Part shown: positions 23,470 to 33,639 of the stretch, piece by piece
Numbering within the stretch: the first letter of the stretch is position 1
How the letters are laid out: each line of letters begins with the position of its first letter
Source: Chinchilla lanigera
Taxonomy: Eukaryota > Chordata > Mammalia > Rodentia > Chinchillidae
Reading direction: 5' to 3'
DNA: 64,000 bases
Assembly: GCF_000276665.1 (NCBI RefSeq)
Contig: NW_004955416.1
Coordinates: 3,638,306 to 3,702,305, forward strand
Notes under the pieces: model-generated
The model's input: the letters and a program-made list of their open reading frames with translations, nothing else
Database searches by the model: none
Told to the model about the DNA's origin: nothing
Translations under genes and position numbers: made by a program

Positions 23470-23590
23470 TGTTAGCTGCACATTAGAGGGCTATTTCAAA
23501 ACATTGATGTCCAGACCCCTCCCTAGACAAATGAAATTAGAATATTTAGGAGTGAGCTCAGGTATTTGGCCACACATCCTATAAAAATAA
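23470..23590 (+). mobile_element. MER5A-like hAT remnant
   Basis: 'CATTAGAGGGCTATTTCAAA' and 'CCAGACCCCTCCCTAGACAA' with 'AATTAGAATATTTAGG' fit the MER5A order ('CTTGTTAAAA..CTGGGCCCCACCCCCAGA..'). A decayed non-autonomous DNA transposon. Confidence 0.5.
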
Positions 23591-23599
23591 TCAGAAGAA

Positions 23600-24372
23600 A
23601 TGTTACTTATTGAGTGATTACTATTGCCAATCTGTGTCCCTAATCACTTTACCGACAGTTTCCTTCTAAGTCAGGCTCCAAAAGGGAAACTAATACCCTC
23701 AAACTACCTTTAGTATGTTTGGCTGAGTCCAGTCCCCCTTTATGGGGCTGTCTCAGCTAACAGCAGTCCAAAGCTGAAAGACTGAACTGGGTTATTGGGA
23801 GAAATAAGGAAGAGGGTGTTCACTGAATGGAGGAAGGCTGGCCTATTTCTTGATTTCTTTGCAAAATGTCCACCTTGGTATTTTTCCACCCTGGGACAGT
23901 ATAAATTTATAACGTAAATGACATACTTTAGCTCTACAAAACAGACATAAGTGTCCAATACAGTTACCCTTACCATGAGTCCTTCTGTAATTTTAGAAAG
24001 GAATTCTAATTTTAATAGACAACTAAAAATTTCATTTACTAAAAACAATCTTAACATTTCTATGCTATAGGAAGAAAATGTAATTTAGTATCCAGAACAA
24101 AAATAAAAAGAGCAAGACATAGAACAATGTAAATATTATAACCCCATTTCTGTAAAAAATTCCGTTTATATTATAGATATAGTCACATACATTTACACCA
24201 AAATATTATCAGCCAGTCCTAAATATTATACCTATACCATTAACATCATTTTCAATTTCTATGTATATAAAGTGATTTCTGTGCATCTATAATGTAATGC
24301 ATGAGTAAACTGTAAGATTAAACAAAGTGTGGTACTTAAATGTTCTCTTCATGATATAAAAAGAACAAAAAC
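23600..24372. other. Unassigned intergenic DNA
   Basis: No gene, RNA gene or recognisable repeat. A minus frame at 23740-24057 has no recognisable product. Confidence 0.45.
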
Positions 24373-24389
24373 AAGGCTATCATTTTTTT

Positions 24390-24545
24390 TTTTTTTTTTG
24401 TCTTTTTTTGAGACAGGGTCTCACTTTGCAGTTCAGGCTGGCCTTAAGCTCACTTTGTAGCCTAGGCTGGTCTCGAACTTGCAGTGATCCTCCTGCCTCA
24501 GCCTCCCGAGTGCTGGGATTACAGGCGTGCGCCACCACGCCCGGC
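24390..24545 (-). mobile_element. Young B1 SINE with 17-bp target-site duplication
   Basis: Reverse complement opens GCCGGGCGTGGTGGCGCACG, with CCTGTAATCCCAGCACTCGG, GAGACCAGCCTAGGC and GAGACCCTGTCTCAAAAAAA. It carries the rodent internal duplication. Flanks AAGGCTATCATTTTTTT at 24373-24389 and 24546-24562 are identical. CpGs are still intact in the head, another sign of youth. Confidence 0.97.
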
Positions 24546-24562
24546 AAGGCTATCATTTTTTT

Positions 24563-25082
24563 AAAAGATTCCCACACAAAATGTTCATATTCTTGCAAAC
24601 TTATTTGCATAAAAGCATGCATTGTCACATTTCTCTATTTTATTGAACTGATTGTATATATTAAAAATATATAATCCAGATGTTCCTTGATTTCAGAAAG
24701 CAATTTTTCTTAAATATGAGCTTATTTACACTGCAAGAAATTTTTTTTAAAAAAAGAGAATGAAAACATTCTTTTTAAGCTTAATTTTTCTTTAAATATA
24801 TGATTTTACTTAAAAATATGTTTAAACATATTGGATGTATCCTGATGAAAATGTATTAAATATCCACACTATTTGCTTATAAAATATAGTGACTAAGGTT
24901 CTGTCAAATAGTTTAGGAGACCGTCCCTCCCCCAGGTGCCCAGGCTGCGCAGTCCACTGGTGCTTTTTCTGCTGACCCAGGAAACACAATGCTCCGTGCA
25001 CAGCTTCCCCATCATCCCTTGGATTTTCAAAAGCTGTAGATTCTTAGTCTTAATTTCTACATGACAGCTGTAATTAAATGTC
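24563..25082. other. AT-rich DNA and one conserved-looking block
   Basis: 24563-24890 is AT-rich without features. 24900-25075 is repeat-free, more GC-rich and balanced (CCCAGGTGCCCAGGCTGCGC, CTCCGTGCACAGCTTCCCC), then ATGACAGCTGTAATTAAATG with an E-box next to a homeodomain-type TAATTA. Possible conserved non-coding element. Confidence 0.35.
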
Positions 25083-25239
25083 TTTTTTTTTTTCCTTTTT
25101 TCTTTTGTCTTTTTGAGACAGGGTTTCGTTATGCAGTTCAGGCCGGACTTGAACTCACTTTGTAGCCCAGGCTGCCCTCAAATGCTCAGCGTTCCTCCGG
25201 AGTGCTGGAGTTACAGGTATGAGCCACCACTCATGGCCT
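25083..25239 (-). mobile_element. B1 SINE
   Basis: Plus strand T-rich tail, then TTTTTGAGACAGGGTTTCG, GCAGTTCAGGCCGGACTTGA and GAGTTACAGGTATGAGCCAC, the reverse of a full B1. Slightly diverged from the copy at 24390-24545, with a small deletion in the 'CTCAGCCTCCC' region. Confidence 0.93.
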
Positions 25240-26612
25240 GAATATATCTTTATTAATGAATGCATTTAAATTATCCAAAAAATGCTACTAAAATGGAAAT
25301 TTTTGGAAAGGAAATTTTAAAGAAATATAACTCTGTTCTTCATATTCGTGATATGGTTTAGAGAGCTTACTCTGGTAAACTTTATGTGTGATAACAGGAA
25401 CAGAAAACAAATAGTTCAAGAATCTATTAAAACTGTCCAGGCCAGGCAAAAATCTGAAATCCAACAGAAACAGAGAAACTTGAGGGAAAAGTGAAGAATA
25501 TGACAGACATCCCACAACGTTTTTCTCTCCTTTTCCTTCCCTCTTCCTCCACTCCGGAGAGAGACCCACAACCACTACAGAAGCCCAGAGAGTCAGACAG
25601 GGAGGAGTCGGACTGTCTAGGTCAGCCAGTCCTTGCCAAGGGACCTGAGGGAGGGCTGCAGGTGGCAGCAGGGGCTGAGGGGGCTGGGGCAGTAGAGGTG
25701 GGAGTGGAGGGATAGAGGCAGAGTTTCTTAGGAAAGATTTTCCACCTTCATAAGAAATTGAAGAATTAGTAACAAAAAAACTTTTTTTTGTCTCCTGGGT
25801 ATTAGTGAAAAAGTAGCGCTTATTGCTGTATGCAGCCCTGAGGAAAAGAACAAGGCAGTTGTAGAAACCCATCCGAGAGTGCTGATCGCTCTGAAGTCCT
25901 GAACTCACCGTGGGAACAGTCTGACCTCAGAATCTCTTCTATGTGTAGTGACAAAAGCCTTTGATGTTTAAACAACTTTTAGTCGGGTTTGCTAGTGTTT
26001 GTGGCTGAAAGTATATAAACAAAATGAGTGAATCGATTAAACGTGATATTAATCAGAAGATGGAATCTATACTCCTTGATCAATGACAAATTATAGGTGA
26101 TGAGGAAAAACAGGACCTGTAGGATGACTCCCAGGAAGTTTTAATCAAAGTCTTAGATGAGATCAAAGGACCATATGGAATGCTTAAGATAGGAATGGGA
26201 ATATAGAAAAAAGAGAGGGCCAAAAAGGGGAGAAGGATTAATTAAGCTTGAGACATGTTAAAAATCGTGTTTCTCTGGTCATTCAGATGAGTCTGCATAG
26301 TAAGTGGTGAGTGGTAGTTCAAGAGCTCAGATATTAAATGCATGGATTATATGGAGTAGATAGGAATATAAGTTTTAAAATTTGGTGAAGCCTAAGGATA
26401 TTTCAGTGTCTAAATTTCCAGCATAGATTTCCTGCTTAATACTGACTCATATATCTGCATACCAACAGTAGCCCTTTTTTAAAAATTCATAATTGTCACA
26501 ACTACACCTGAGCATATAACTTCCCTGACCCCCTAGTCTTTCTACTTCTACATGTAATATAGATTATTCTATTTATTCACATTCTCTAAAAATGACAGTG
26601 GGCCGAGGAATA
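25240..26612. other. Unassigned region with the longest gap-free open frame
   Basis: 25288-25908 (minus) is open for 206 codons and includes a Pro-rich run encoded by a GC-rich block (about 25540-25720). No family is recognised and no start context or conserved domain supports a gene. 25930-26612 shows no gene. A short frame starting 26023 on the plus strand breaks after about 22 codons. Confidence 0.4.
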
Positions 26613-26630
26613 ACTTCTAAGTTATTTTGA

Positions 26631-26740
26631 TTGTTTTTTTGTTTTTTTTTTTTTTTGGTTTTTCTCCGGTACCGGGAACTGAACTCACGACCTTGCACTT
26701 GCCAGGCAGGCACTTTGCCACTGAGCTAAATCCCCAGCCC
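26631..26740 (-). mobile_element. Young ID-like SINE with 18-bp target-site duplication
   Basis: Minus strand reads GGGCTGGGGATTTAGCTCAG, GTGGCAAAGTGCCTGCC, GGTCGTGAGTTCAGTTCCCG and an A-rich tail. Flanks ACTTCTAAGTTATTTTGA at 26613-26630 and 26741-26758 are identical. Confidence 0.97.
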
Positions 26741-26759
26741 ACTTCTAAGTTATTTTGAA

Positions 26760-27181
26760 CACAGTGTCAAAGGTAGAAGAACAGTGTCAAAAGGTAGAGA
26801 AGAACCAAGAAAGAACAACAAAAAAGATGAAATTTGACTCAGGAGAGCTTAGAAGAAGCCTAAGAAAATAGTTACATAGAGGAAATGACAAACTGTCTAA
26901 TGCCACAGGTTGGGGTTATAAACCAGGCTCCAGAGTGGGTCATCCACCTGCCTCAGACAGAGACATCTGATCATAGAAATTCATGTTAGACAGAAAACTA
27001 CTTTCTTATACTAAAAAATTTGAAATGTACTACAAAGTGCATGTTTTTTATTTCATGATTACTTTAAAATAAATTATATTTGACAATGTTTTTAAATAAA
27101 ACTAACAGTGAAATCATAGTTGTACTGTCCTCCAGATCTCCAATAAATTAACAAATTATAGTTTTTAAAAGGAGAAGTGAA
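26760..27181. other. Unassigned intergenic DNA
   Basis: AT-rich, no gene or repeat family recognised. ACAGTGTCAAAGGTAGA is repeated in tandem near 26761-26800. Confidence 0.45.
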
Positions 27182-27325
27182 GCTGAGTGTGGGAGTGCAC
27201 ACCTGTAATCCCAGCACTTGGGAGACTGAAGCAGGAGGATAGCTGTGAGTTCGAGGCCAGCCAGAGCTACAAAGTGAGTTCTAGGCCAGCCTGAAATGCA
27301 TAATAAGACTCTGTCTTAGAGAGAA

Positions 27326-27328
<3 letters not shown>
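27182..27328 (+). mobile_element. B1 SINE with an (AG)n tail
   Basis: GCTGAGTGTGGGAGTGCACA, CCTGTAATCCCAGCACTTGG, GAGTTCGAGGCCAGCC twice over as the internal duplication, then GACTCTGTCTTAGAGAG. The tail runs directly into an AG microsatellite. Confidence 0.93.

Positions 27329-27379
<51 letters not shown>
27329..27379 (+). repeat. (AG)n microsatellite
   Basis: About 25 AG units from the B1 tail up to the assembly gap. True length is unknown because the gap follows six bases later. Confidence 0.95.
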
Positions 27380-27382
<3 letters not shown>

Positions 27383-27385
27383 AAA

Positions 27386-27595
27386 NNNNNNNNNNNNNNN
27401 NNNNNNNNNNNNNNNNNNNNNNNNNNNNNNNNNNNNNNNNNNNNNNNNNNNNNNNNNNNNNNNNNNNNNNNNNNNNNNNNNNNNNNNNNNNNNNNNNNNN
27501 NNNNNNNNNNNNNNNNNNNNNNNNNNNNNNNNNNNNNNNNNNNNNNNNNNNNNNNNNNNNNNNNNNNNNNNNNNNNNNNNNNNNNNNNNNNNNNN
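27386..27595. other. Assembly gap, 210 N
   Basis: Unsequenced. Flanked by (AG)n and AAGGAAA on the left and AGGGAGGGAGGGG on the right, so the missing DNA is probably a purine-rich tandem repeat. Open frames drawn across it are meaningless. Confidence 1.
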
Positions 27596-27609
27596 AGGGA
27601 GGGAGGGGA

Positions 27610-28364
27610 GAATCACCAGCAGCAATTCCATTTAAAAGGTATAAAACCATTACTAAAAATCTTTAAGAGAAGGCAGAACAAGAAACCGAAAATTTTCTAA
27701 CAGAGTTGGTGCCATTTCAAACCCCATTTGGACATGCTACTGATAATATCAGAAAATGAAGGAGAACCAATAGAAAAGTCATTAACCATCCTGAATGTAA
27801 AATGGGGGGGAAAAAAAAGCAAAGGAAGAGTCTCAGAATTCTCAAGAGTAGAAACCTGTCCCAAGAGTTCAGGATCTCACCTGAAATACCAGCCCAGCAC
27901 TTCAGCATTTTTGGATCTCTCTTACTGATTTCTTCAGGCAGAAATCATAGTGGAATAAGAAGGGAAAATAATAAATAGGTACACAGTAACTGAAGATATA
28001 TAAGACAAGATCTTGTCAAGATGAAAGAAGGTGTGGAGTCAGACATAGCAGTTAAGGGAGACCCTCCTCAACTATGAAGTATTAACCACAGGATCAAAAC
28101 TCCTGGATAGCCATAGAGTTTCCTTACTGTCACAGAAACGCCTACAGCTGGAGCCTATAAAGAGAGAGCTGTCATTCAGAATTGAATTCATGCTCCAGAG
28201 CTACGGAAGTCTTAGAGTACTATGTCCTATGCCCCTCTACTCATTCCCAGTGGGGATAGTGACATCCTTCTACTGAGTGCAGGGAATCCTGAGGTAATAT
28301 TTCTATCACCATACACTCTAACACTCGGCCCCACCCCCATCCTCACCACCATCTTAAATCTAGC
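27610..28364. other. Unassigned intergenic DNA
   Basis: No gene or clear repeat. Short frames on both strands at 27717-27928 overlap and have no recognisable product. Confidence 0.45.
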
Positions 28365-28510
28365 TCATCATTAACTCTCTCATTTGTAAAATAAGAATCA
28401 TTTTAGAAAATACTACTTCTGTCAACTTTCTCTATAGGATTACTTAAGGATTAAATAAAATCGCATATGAAATTGTGAAGCTTGGAAAGGCTAGAGCATT
28501 GATCTACAAA
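28365..28510 (+). mobile_element. MIR element
   Basis: 'CTCATTTGTAAAATAAGAAT', 'AGGATTACTTAAGGATTAAA' and 'TGTGAAGCTTGGAAAGG' follow the MIR 'CATCTGTAAAATGGGGATAAT..GAGGATTAAATGAG..TAAAGC.CTTAG' order. Confidence 0.6.
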
Positions 28511-29613
28511 AACATTTTATTATTCTCCTTTTGCATTACAACCACAGTTCAGTGCCAAACTGGACCCACTCCTGCACTGATTTCCCTTCAGTGTGCGAAG
28601 GCCTGGCAGAAAGTTTCTAAAACAGCAGTGGAGTGGATGTTCAGGGACTGTCTCCGTTGACACTGAGATTTTGGTTTAAAAAAAAAAATGTCTTATATAA
28701 TATTATTTTTGCAAATTCATTTTTTAATTTGATGTTTTGGGCTTTGTCATATTTTAACAAAACTTCAGTGGTGACTTTGCAGTTGCTTCCTTTTGTGTTA
28801 AGTACAGCAACCTCATATATTTTCCAGCTTACCCAGAAACAATTTGCCCTCAGCTGCTTAGTAACTGGGTAGATATTTATTGTAACATCCCATACTCCCT
28901 ACGTAAACACTTGATATTACTAGCTATTCATAACTGTGGCTTGGCATGTTCATGAAATTAAACAAAGTAATTAATTTAGTTTCAGGCATAAAACGAGGGT
29001 TGTGCTGGGCTGCTGAAGCAACATACATATTCGAAAACTCATTGAATTATCACAATAACAAAAAGTCTGTAGCCTGGAGTAACAAAGTGATTTTTAAATT
29101 ATTTTGTCAAAGAAATACATTTAATTTATCATTAGTAGCCTTAAAGATACAAAGTTTAATATTTCTCCCTTGTATTATCAGACTACTTTCCATATTTATT
29201 GACCATAATTGTTGTTAGTTAGACCACAAACTAAACTACTGCACAGAGAAACACCATGGCTTCCACGTGAAGGTTTCCTTTTTGACAACAAAACACCCGA
29301 CAAGATAACACTATGCAAGTCCCTTGTTACTTACAGTAAGAGTCACGTGAGGAGAATAATGATACACACAATCAAAACTGAGGTGTTGCAGCAAAGAAAT
29401 GGAAAGAAAAATCTTTTGTCACCTCTAAATATATCCCAGCCTAGGCTCCTAGCTTGGTACCTCTGTTGATCTCTAAGTGGCAAAAGAGTGTCATATTTTG
29501 AAAAGTGCTTAAAAATCCTTATATGCTAGACATAGACTGCAAATTTTCAGATAATTATATTGCAAAAAACAATAGTGTCTCTATAACCACACTGAATATA
29601 AGTTAATCTTTCA
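28511..29613. other. Unassigned intergenic DNA
   Basis: Several plus-strand open frames (28475-28660, 28633-28872, 28946-29218, 29209-29469) follow each other but show no domains, signal peptides or shared splice logic. I treat them as chance. Confidence 0.4.
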
Positions 29614-29717
29614 TTTATTTATTTATTTTTTAAATTTTTTTCCAGTACCGGGAACCGAACTCACGACCTTGTGCTTGCCAAGCAGGCGCTGTGCCACTGA
29701 GCTAAATCCCCAACCCC
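29614..29717 (-). mobile_element. Young ID-like SINE
   Basis: Minus strand GGGGTTGGGGATTTAGCTCA, GTGGCACAGCGCCTGCTTGG, GGTCGTGAGTTCGGTTCCCG and an A/T-mixed tail. Flanks AAGTTAATCTTTCA (29600-29613) and AAGTTAGTCTTTCA (29718-29731) form a target-site duplication with one mismatch. Confidence 0.95.
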
Positions 29718-29982
29718 AAGTTAGTCTTTCAAAATCCCAAACATTCTTTAGAATCGTGCCACATCATTATTATCATGAATTAAACTGACCAACATGAAAC
29801 TTAGCTAAAGTGCATATATTACTAAGAGGCTGAGTAAGAGCATTTAATATATTTACAAACTAAAAACCCACTAAATTCTACATTTAGAAACATTTCCATG
29901 TTGGAAAGATGAACAAGTACAAGGCAAAGGGGTAAAGATTTCCATGTCAATCACTGAAATATTATTAAGAACTCTTCCAGGA

Positions 29983-30036
29983 GCTAAGGCCCTGAGTGTG
30001 ATCCCCAGTACCACACAAAAGAAGAAAAGAAATCAT
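29983..30036 (+). mobile_element. 5'-truncated ID-like SINE fragment
   Basis: GCTAAGGCCCTGAGTGTGAT and CCCCAGTACCACACAAAAGA match the 3' half of an ID head with the start of its A-rich tail. Confidence 0.65.
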
Positions 30037-30079
30037 CCGTGTATGCCTTGTATGCTCTGGACATTTAATAAATATGTTA

Positions 30080-30185
30080 GGATGAAAGGAAGGAGAGAAA
30101 GATGTGAAGGAGAAAAGAAAAACAAAAGGAAAAGAAGCAAGGAGGAAGGAAGGAAGGAGGGGGAAGGACAGGCAGGCCAGAGGTA
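30080..30185 (+). repeat. Purine-rich (GAA/GGAA)n tract
   Basis: Low-complexity A/G strand (AAGGAAGGAAGGAGGG-type text). The Lys/Arg/Glu-rich frames over it are compositional artefacts. Confidence 0.85.
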
Positions 30186-30850
30186 AAGGGAGTGACAGTT
30201 ACCACTTTTTGATAGTATTTTTTTTCTGTCTCACATCTTCAGCACCATCATTTGTGACCATTTTTATTAAGAGAAAGACAAAATATCTAACAATTTACAA
30301 GTTTATATCATGGAACATTGAAATGGCTACCAATTCTAAATGCTGGATTTCAGTACAGATGGTAACAGAGAGGAGGCTGTACTAAATGCAATAATGGAAA
30401 GGAGGAAAGAAAACAATCTGTGTAGGAACTGGGTACTTTAGAAACTTCCCAGTGGGAATCACCCCTTCCCTCTCTCTCTTATCCTAAAGAAAGTCAATGC
30501 TTCCCTTTACGCTGGTTGGTTATCGCATCAATCATTCCTTGTGTTTAAAACTTAGAAATTCTGGAGTGTATAGGAAGGCAGGCGGGTGATAATAAGATTC
30601 ATGTAGCCCCATCAGTGGAGTCACTGTGAATGATACCTAAGGCGCCCCACATCTTTGACAGGGAACCCTGTAGCCTTTGGTCTCCACAGCTCTCTTTAGC
30701 TGGCTTCTTTCACTTTTCCTGAACTGAAGCTGCCAGATGGGGCAGACAAACCCATGCTATATTTTCTTTTGTTCCTGCCAATAGTAACAGTGAGGTTGAG
30801 GAGACCACAGAGCTCAAAAATTGTTTATTGACACATCACTATTTCTGCTT

Positions 30851-30913
30851 TCACACAACACACATACACACACATACACACACACAACCTACATGCATAC
30901 ACACACACACACT
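30851..30913 (+). repeat. Imperfect (CA)n microsatellite
   Basis: CACACA runs interrupted by TACA and ACCTACATG. Confidence 0.9.
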
Positions 30914-31627
30914 AGCTGAATGAATGAGTTAAGCAAACAAATCTTTAGTAGCTTCCCGCCTTCATAAAAATTATCCTAGAGTTCTAAAGTCGGACATGTC
31001 AGTTTAGTTTCCAATGATAGTCAAAAGTTGTTGTTTAATTTATGTATTTTTGGAGTCTGTTGCTGTGGAGAAAATAATTCTTAGTCTGTACTTACCTACA
31101 GACAATGGTTTTCAATAAACACAGAGTAGTGGATATGGGAAAATGAGCTATAAGAACCACCACATAGTGAGTTGTCCAAAAGATTTCATTTTTCTATGAC
31201 TTGAAGTACAAGGGTTATGATTTGGGTTTGGAAATAGAGTCAAGGAGAGGGGAGGAAGTGGGAAAAGAGGAAGAAAGGAAGACCTGATCAGAACCGGTGA
31301 GGCCCCTAATTTCGAGATTTATTATGGGTTAATGATAACCAATCCTTTGCCACACCCTTTAGCATATCATTTCTCCTTTTTCTGCTATCGGTTGTAAAGC
31401 AGTTAGAGCAGATAGGTCTCTCCTTAGTTATGTTACAATGTAGTACTTACCCATGGTGCCTGGCATTGCTACAGGAGAATATAACAATGCTTTAGATAAG
31501 AAGTATTAAATTTTCATGGCACACAGCAGCACCTGAATTAATCTAAATAATTTTCCATTTGAATTAATTTCTATTAATGGGTTTGGAGGGTTTCTAAGAT
31601 CTTGCTAAGAAAGTTCTGAGTAAATCC

Positions 31628-31804
31628 ATGCAAACCAGATTTATTGCACGTTTTCATTTAGTTCTACTCTTCGCCTTGGCCGTAGTGGGCAGTGGAATGG
31701 AGACAAAATTGAGATTTGGAAGGAACGGGGGTAAGTTTGGTAACATAAATGGATCTGCAGGAAGAAATGCTTTCCTTATAAGACAATGTGTACAAGTAAC
31801 TTGA
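31628..31804 (+). CDS. Unrecognised 58-codon frame with a signal-peptide-like start (speculative)
   Basis: An ATG at 31628 opens 58 codons to a TGA at 31802-31804. The first 23 residues run MQTRFIARFHLVLLFALAVV then GSG: basic start, a Leu/Val/Phe/Ala core and small residues, as in a secretory signal peptide. The next residues, METKLRFGRNGG, include an LRFGR stretch like the amidation/cleavage site of RFamide precursors. A good splice donor (GGGG|GTAAGT) lies at 31730/31731, inside the frame, so the real exon could end there. The base at -3 of the ATG is T, a weak initiation context. I recognise no homologue. It may well be chance. Confidence 0.15.
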   Translation: MQTRFIARFHLVLLFALAVVGSGMETKLRFGRNGGKFGNINGSAGRNAFLIRQCVQVT

Positions 31805-32879
31805 AATTACATCATTTCACAGAACTAAAAGTATAATTTGATTTATTGAAAAAGAATAAGAACATAAACAATATAGAGTATTATATAACGCCAATCTGGT
31901 GCATGAGTATCTTATTACCCTATGTATTGTGTCAGTAAGATTGGATCAGAAACTAGAATAATCAGAAGCAGCTCTTGAGTAGGGAAATGTCCCCTTTTAC
32001 CCATTTAGAATGAGAGCCTAATCTTCAGGCATCGTGTGACCTCAGAATGCTTTGTGTGACCATTGTTAGGCACTCCCTCTCTACCTGATTAGAGCACCTC
32101 CCTGTAATGTGGCTGAGCTGTGTAAACTGTGTTCTTAATAGGAAAGGACACAAAGTCCTCTTCTGATTGGAAACTCTGGTTACAGTTTGAATGTTCCTTG
32201 CTTTACACAGCTTGTCCATTCAAGTGCTGGTGTCTTCCTTTCATAGCAGCAAAACAAATGAGGTTGACACACAGGTTTAATTTGGCTTCAAGCTCCACTT
32301 TAGTCCCTCGTGCTGGTTTACTGCATGTCTGCAGCTGTTATTTTCCCTTCTTCTGCCTGCTGCTTCTTCCACTGTTAGGTAACAGAACCGAACTGTCATT
32401 CCTCCTGCTGGGCTCCTTAGCTGTGCTTCTGATTGATTCCCATGCTTGAGCTTGCCCTTGCCCTGCTGATTAAGTAAAAACACATTGTCTTTATAATTTA
32501 TATTTTAAGAACAAAAGTCTCTGAGTTTTATTTGAATCATTTTTTCTTTGTAAATGTATAATAAAATAAAATCCCAACCAATATCAACGCATCTAGCATT
32601 GCACAGTTGATAAAATTTTACTTAACTTTTTCTTCTCTCACTTCGCTTTCTTTTTCTCCATGGCTCAAGGCTTAAAACATAGTAATAAATGATTATTGGT
32701 TCTTGTAATGGCCTTGCTGGAAAGGCAGTAATCTTCCCTAAATTTAGGTGTGCCAAATTGCTCAAGTTTTTAAAACAAATGTTACAGACAGAATCTCACC
32801 AAACCCTTAAGTTAAGGCTCAGTGGAATCTCTGAATATAAAAAGTAAAGTGAAGTAGTATCCTTCTTTCTTAATTCTCA

Positions 32880-33018
32880 GCCAGGTATATTGATACATGC
32901 CCATCTTCCCAGCTACTGAGGAGAATGAGGCAGGAGGATCTCTTTAGCCCACTAGTTTCTAGGCCAGAGCCGGGGAAATATAGCAAGACACCGTCTTAAA
33001 ACAAAGTAAAAACAAAAA
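32880..33018 (+). mobile_element. Diverged B1/7SL-type SINE
   Basis: CCAGGTATATTGATACATGC, 'CCCAGCTACTGAGGAGAATG' and 'AGGCAGGAGGATC' followed by 'AGCAAGACACCGTCTTAAAA' give the Alu/B1 order. More diverged than other B1 copies here. I do not see the internal duplication clearly. Confidence 0.8.
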
Positions 33019-33124
33019 GCATAATTCTCAAATGATCAAATGTGACTCTCCATTCTACCAAAATATCTGTATCCCTTCCAACACCAATGCAATTGTTTAT
33101 GATTTTGTTGAAGTCACATTTCTT

Positions 33125-33200
33125 TATGTGTTTATTCATTCATTTATTCCTTATTTCTTGAAGGGATATTTATTGAACATCTGTTGGGTTCCATACAGAG
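33125..33200 (-). mobile_element. Short L2 3'-end remnant
   Basis: 'TTTATTCATTCATTTATTCC' and 'GGGATATTTATTGAACATC' resemble the reverse complement of the L2 3' end. Confidence 0.45.
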
Positions 33201-33399
33201 AGAACTGAAAGGAAAAAGAGTGTGATGGGAAAGAGTACTCTATAGTCTTAGAGGAATATTGAGGGGCAGACATCAGGCCACCTGGCCACCCTTACAGCCC
33301 TCTGTAGATCAGGATTATACACCTCCTCAAATGCATGACAGAAACACATTTAGCATCTAGGCCCAAGTGAGCATGTATTTGTAAAGAAACAAACACCAT

Positions 33400-33525
33400 A
33401 AATTACACATAAGGTAAAGCATTTGCCCAGAGTTCCTGGGTTCACATCCAAGCTACTTCATCAGTTCTAACCAAATGAGTCAATGTTTGTAAAGTACTTA
33501 GAATAGTATTTGACAAAAGACTAAA
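33400..33525 (+). mobile_element. MIR remnant
   Basis: 'GAGTTCCTGGGTTCACATCC', 'AAGTACTTAGAATAGTATTT' fit the MIR 5' third and 3' end, with the middle shortened. Confidence 0.5.
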
Positions 33526-33639
33526 ACTGTGTATTTTTAAATAAATTATGTATACTATGTGGATTAAATAAATTAGTGTATAAGTAAAATGTTTAGTCCT
33601 ATATCTCAATTGCTTAATCAAGGTTAATTATAACAGTTT

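Larger units (their letters stand above)
30190..32879. other. Unique DNA with one exon-like signal
   Basis: Mostly featureless. Holds an imperfect (CA)n run (30851-30913), a purine-rich tract (about 31225-31285), and the signal-peptide-like short frame listed at 31628. Confidence 0.45.

Noticed and set aside
26023..26240. Possible processed pseudogene starting MSESIKRDINQKME
   Set aside because: The frame breaks after about 22 codons, I recognise no parent gene, and there is no A-tail or target-site duplication.
27267..27650. Two minus-strand open frames of 116-127 codons
   Set aside because: They run through the N gap and an (AG)n tract, so the translation is an artefact.
30104..30385. Lys/Arg/Glu-rich plus frame
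   Set aside because: Low-complexity purine tract.
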